Shown: piece by piece, positions 61,111-64,000 of the stretch
Position numbering within the stretch: the stretch's first letter is position 1
How the letters are laid out: every line of letters starts with the position of its first letter
Source of the DNA: Edaphobacter bradus
Lineage (GTDB): Bacteria; Acidobacteriota; Terriglobia; Terriglobales; Acidobacteriaceae
DNA: 64,000 nt
Reading direction: 5' to 3'
NCBI RefSeq assembly: GCF_025685645.1
Contig: NZ_JAGSYF010000004.1
Location: forward strand, 186,001-250,000
Translations under genes and position numbers: made by a program
The notes under the pieces: model-generated
The model's database searches: none
Told to the model about the DNA's origin: nothing
What the model saw: the letters and a program-made list of their open reading frames with translations, nothing else

Positions 61111-63579
61111 GTGCAGACCTTATTCCATCGCGACGCCGGTCTGCCGGAGATTGAAGAAGAGCCGCTGTGGAGACGTGTTTTTCGGCGGATCGTGAATGGC
61201 CCGGAATATCCGAGCCGGCGCATCGCACGCAAGTTCACTTTCTTTACGCTGCTGGGGTTGTCGGCTGTCTTTGGCGCGCTCTGCGGGTTGATGGTGGTGT
61301 ACTCGATCGATCTGCCGCAGATCGACGACCTGACGCGGTATCGTCCGAATACGACGACCGAGCTGCTGGATGTGCATGGGCGGGTGTTCGGCTCGTTTGC
61401 GCTGGAGCGGCGCGTGGCGGTGCCGTACTCGGAGTTTCCGCCCGTCCTGAAACAGGCCATCCTTTCGATTGAAGACAAGAGTTTTGAGAGCAACTGGGGC
61501 GTGAATCTGTTTCGCGCGATCGGGGCGGCGTACCGCGATCTGCATGCGAAGGGGCGCGCCCAGGGCGCTTCGACGCTGACGATGCAACTCGCGCGGAACC
61601 TGTTCCTCTCGTCGGAGAAGACGTACGCGCGGAAGATCCAGGAGGTCATCCTCTCGATGCAGATCGAGAGACGGTTCACGAAGGAGCAGATCTTCGAGCT
61701 GTATGCGAACCAGATTTATCTGGGGCGCGGGACCTATGGGTTTGAGGCAGGGTCGGAGTATTACTTCAGCAAGCATGTGAAGGAGCTGACGCTGCCGGAG
61801 GCGGCCCTGCTGGCGGCGCTGCCGAAGGGGCCGGAGTACTACTCGCCGGTGCGGTTTCCTGATCGGGCGCTGAAGCGGCGGAATCTCGTGTTGAGCGAGA
61901 TGGAATCCGACGGGAAGATTACGAAGGCCCAGGCGCAGGCCGCGATGGCCGCGCCGCTGGGGCTGCACGTCGAGTCTCCTCCGAACACCATCGCGCCTTA
62001 TTTTGTGGAAGAGGTGCGGCGGCAGCTTGAGAAGGAGTTTGGCGTCGAAGAGGTTCACGGCGCAGGGCTGAAGGTGTACACGACGCTCGATCTCGACCTG
62101 CAGACGGTGGCGAACAAGGCTGTGCAGGATGGAGCAGCAGCGTATGAGCGCCGGCACGGGTGGAAGGGCGAGCTGGAGAACGTCGTTCTCGAAGGGCAGG
62201 ACCTGGGGAAGTATCAGCATCCCGACTGGTCACAACCGGTTGAGAAGGGAAGGTATGTTCACGGAGTAGTTGTCGCGGTTGAGCCGAAGAGGGTGACGGT
62301 GAAGCTTGGCGCGAAGGATGCCGTGCTTACGCCGGATGATTGGAAGTGGACGCAGAATGAGGATGGCGACAGCTTTCTGAAAAACGGCGATCTCGTTTAT
62401 GTGCACATCGTGAGCGAGGAGGAGGACGGCTCGCTGAAGGCCACCCTGGAGCAGGATACGGGCGCGCAGGCCGCAATGATGGCGGTGAATAACGCGGACG
62501 GCGAGGTGCTGGCGATGGTGGGCGGCAGGGACTTCGCGCTGTCGCAGTTCAATCGCGCGACGCAGGCCGAGCGTCAGGTGGGGTCGTCGTTCAAGCCGTA
62601 TGTGTACACGACGGCGATTGAAGCGGGAGCGAAGCCGACAGACATTATTGTGGACGGGCCGACAACATTTCCGACACCGAGCGGGCCGTATACGCCGCAT
62701 AACTATGAGAGCGACTACAAGGGAGCAATGACGCTGATCAACGCCTTTGCGGAGTCGCGGAATATTCCGGCGTTGAAGCTGGCGGCGCGAGTGGGGATCC
62801 GGAAGGTGATCGAAACGGCGCACGACTTTGGCGTGACCAGCGACATTCCGGCGTTTCTGCCGATTGCGATCGGGGCAGCGGACATCTCGCTGTATGAGCA
62901 GGTGGGGGCCTACAGCGTTTTTCCGAACGATGGGATTCGCATTGAACCGCACTATATCCGCAAGGTGGTGCAGGCGGATGGGCTCCCGCTGGATGAGCAG
63001 CCGCCACAGGTGGACGAGGTGATCTCAGTGGAGACGGCGCGGACGATGATGCAGTTGCTTGAGGCAGTCGTGCAGCACGGCACGGCGGCGTCTGCGGGAG
63101 CACAGTTGAAGCATCCGCTGGGAGGCAAGACGGGAACGACGAACGACTTTACGGATGCGTGGTTTCTTGGGTTTTCACCGTCAGTGACCTGCGGGACGTG
63201 GATCGGATTCGACGACCGCCGCTCTCTGGGCGAGAAGGAGACAGGCGCACGCGCGGCGCTGCCGATGTGGATTGACTTCATGCGGGCGGCGATTGCGAAC
63301 AAGCCCAATGAGGCTTTTCCTGCGGAGGGCGCGCCGAAGAAAGTGCTGGATGTCGCGGTGAGTAAACCTGGCGTGACGAACATCGTGCCCAGGGAGGCCG
63401 CGCCGAAGGGCTCGGAGGACGAGGATGCGCCGGAAACGAAGGCGCAGCCGAAGTCGACTGCGCCCTCTGCGCCTCAGGCGAAGCCGAACAACGGAGCAGG
63501 GAGTGGATCTAGCGCTCCGGATGCACCGAGCGGGGAGCCGAGGCAGGGTGTCTCGAACCTACCGACCGACACAAACTGA
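61111..63579 (+). CDS. Penicillin-binding protein 1A (bifunctional transglycosylase/transpeptidase)
   Basis: 822 residues, class A PBP. Membrane helix at about 43-65; GT51 domain with catalytic E121 in IEDKSFESNWG (the usual His replaced by Asn) and GASTLTMQLARNLF; transpeptidase with S492-S-F-K495, S549-R-N551 and KTGT at K673. A Pro/Ala/Ser-rich tail of about 70 residues follows, whose last 71 bp overlap ribF on the other strand. Start is GTG 61111. It lies 52 bp after the S41 homologue and could share its transcript. Confidence 0.92.
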   Translation: MQTLFHRDAGLPEIEEEPLWRRVFRRIVNGPEYPSRRIARKFTFFTLLGLSAVFGALCGLMVVYSIDLPQIDDLTRYRPNTTTELLDVHGRVFGSFALERRVAVPYSEFPPVLKQAILSIEDKSFESNWGVNLFRAIGAAYRDLHAKGRAQGASTLTMQLARNLFLSSEKTYARKIQEVILSMQIERRFTKEQIFELYANQIYLGRGTYGFEAGSEYYFSKHVKELTLPEAALLAALPKGPEYYSPVRFPDRALKRRNLVLSEMESDGKITKAQAQAAMAAPLGLHVESPPNTIAPYFVEEVRRQLEKEFGVEEVHGAGLKVYTTLDLDLQTVANKAVQDGAAAYERRHGWKGELENVVLEGQDLGKYQHPDWSQPVEKGRYVHGVVVAVEPKRVTVKLGAKDAVLTPDDWKWTQNEDGDSFLKNGDLVYVHIVSEEEDGSLKATLEQDTGAQAAMMAVNNADGEVLAMVGGRDFALSQFNRATQAERQVGSSFKPYVYTTAIEAGAKPTDIIVDGPTTFPTPSGPYTPHNYESDYKGAMTLINAFAESRNIPALKLAARVGIRKVIETAHDFGVTSDIPAFLPIAIGAADISLYEQVGAYSVFPNDGIRIEPHYIRKVVQADGLPLDEQPPQVDEVISVETARTMMQLLEAVVQHGTAASAGAQLKHPLGGKTGTTNDFTDAWFLGFSPSVTCGTWIGFDDRRSLGEKETGARAALPMWIDFMRAAIANKPNEAFPAEGAPKKVLDVAVSKPGVTNIVPREAAPKGSEDEDAPETKAQPKSTAPSAPQAKPNNGAGSGSSAPDAPSGEPRQGVSNLPTDTN

Positions 63580-64000
63580 AGTAGCGCTGAGCCTTGCGGA
63601 CGTCGCGGCCGATCTGCTCGCGGAGGGCCTCGGGATTGGGCCAGCGCATCTCGTCGCGGAGACGGTGGAGGAAGGTGAGGGTAAGCGATGTGCTCTCGGT
63701 GAGAGTGATGGGGTGGAAGTTGAGGATGTGGGACTCGACGGTGAAGGAGTCGGCTCCGAAGGTGGGGCGGTTGCCGACATTGGTGACGGCGTCGAAGGTC
63801 TCGCCTGCGACCGTGAGCGCAGTGATGTAGACGCCGTTGGCCGGGAGCAGCTCGGAGTACGGCGCGAGGTTGATGGTTGGGACGGTGTAACGCGTGCCGT
63901 AGCCGCGTCCTGAGGCGGGTGTGCTTGCGATGCTGAAGGAGCGGCCGAGCAGCGCGCGGGCGTTGGTGACGCTGCCTGCGGCGATGAGCTGGCGGATTCG
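63509..64000 (-). CDS. ribF: RibF C-terminal part (riboflavin kinase domain), cut by the window edge
   Basis: 163 codons enter the window on the minus strand and end at TAG 63509-63511. They read RIRQLIAAGSVTNARALLGRSF, then YTVPTINLAPYSELLPANGVYITALT, NVGNRPTFG and FLHRLRDEMRWPNPEAL, the linker and riboflavin kinase domain of bifunctional RibF (FMN then FAD synthesis). The FAD-synthetase half lies beyond 64000. Its last 22 or so codons overlap the 3' end of the PBP1A gene in antisense and look non-conserved (SRHPASAPRSVHPER). Confidence 0.85.
   Translation of the reverse strand, partial: RIRQLIAAGSVTNARALLGRSFSIASTPASGRGYGTRYTVPTINLAPYSELLPANGVYITALTVAGETFDAVTNVGNRPTFGADSFTVESHILNFHPITLTESTSLTLTFLHRLRDEMRWPNPEALREQIGRDVRKAQRYFSLCRSVGSRHPASAPRSVHPER

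Overview
The window is a gene-dense bacterial chromosome segment of fairly high GC. It most resembles Acidobacteriota, family Acidobacteriaceae (Granulicella, Edaphobacter or Terriglobus type). That assignment is inference from gene content: an M13 peptidase, NtrYX beside alanine dehydrogenase, futalosine-route menaquinone synthesis (MqnC) with VKOR, a PEP-CTERM protein, KdsB for a Gram-negative envelope, and an RNase E/G with a huge Arg/Gly-rich insertion. About 63 protein genes and one tRNA (CAT anticodon) can be supported. No rRNA, CRISPR array, transposase or prophage was seen.

Layout: 0-9.4 kb holds an M13 peptidase, EamA and MATE transporters, a MOSC protein, an exported SH3-like protein, threonine synthase and MreB. 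9.6-16.3 kb holds ald-ntrY-ntrX, a GNAT and Era. 16.4-21.3 kb is the rod-shape operon mreC-mreD-mrdA-rodA. 21.3-29.5 kb holds RNase E/G with a long leader, an outer-membrane barrel, an Xaa-Pro peptidase and a GT2 glycosyltransferase. 29.5-34.3 kb holds a VKOR / coiled-coil / MqnC operon, then an epoxide-hydrolase-like gene flanked by a broken duplicate of the VKOR 5' end. 34.4-44 kb is mixed: methyltransferase, PP2C, rhomboid, WalJ-like MBL, PEP-CTERM, MaoC. 44-50.3 kb holds Hbd, FabG, a double ThyX-like protein, RecA and an ArsR-SRPBCC-membrane operon. 50.4-64 kb holds an ECF sigma/anti-sigma/Spy-like operon, CoaD, cysteine synthase, an aminotransferase, GDP-mannose genes, KdsB, the tRNA, a catalytically dead S41 protease homologue, PBP1A and the 3' part of ribF.

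The main unexplained structure is a family of intergenic elements of about 220-290 bp (four full copies near 4.5, 7.8, 31.9 and 42.6 kb, one partial near 49.0 kb). Each copy has the same ordered parts: a CTTGACAG/CTGTCAAG end, a TATTTTAGC-like box, a hairpin of variable sequence, one to three degenerate repeats of about 28 nt containing AATAYTTT, and in three copies a C-rich/G-rich tract ending in GGTACC. All four full copies lie directly upstream of a minus-strand gene in the same orientation. Other strong leads are the S41 homologue lacking both catalytic residues, an NtrX without GAFTGA, a tandem ThyX-like protein whose motif is split between its halves, a leaderless ArsR gene with a near-perfect operator on its start codon, and a kdsB with no canonical start codon.
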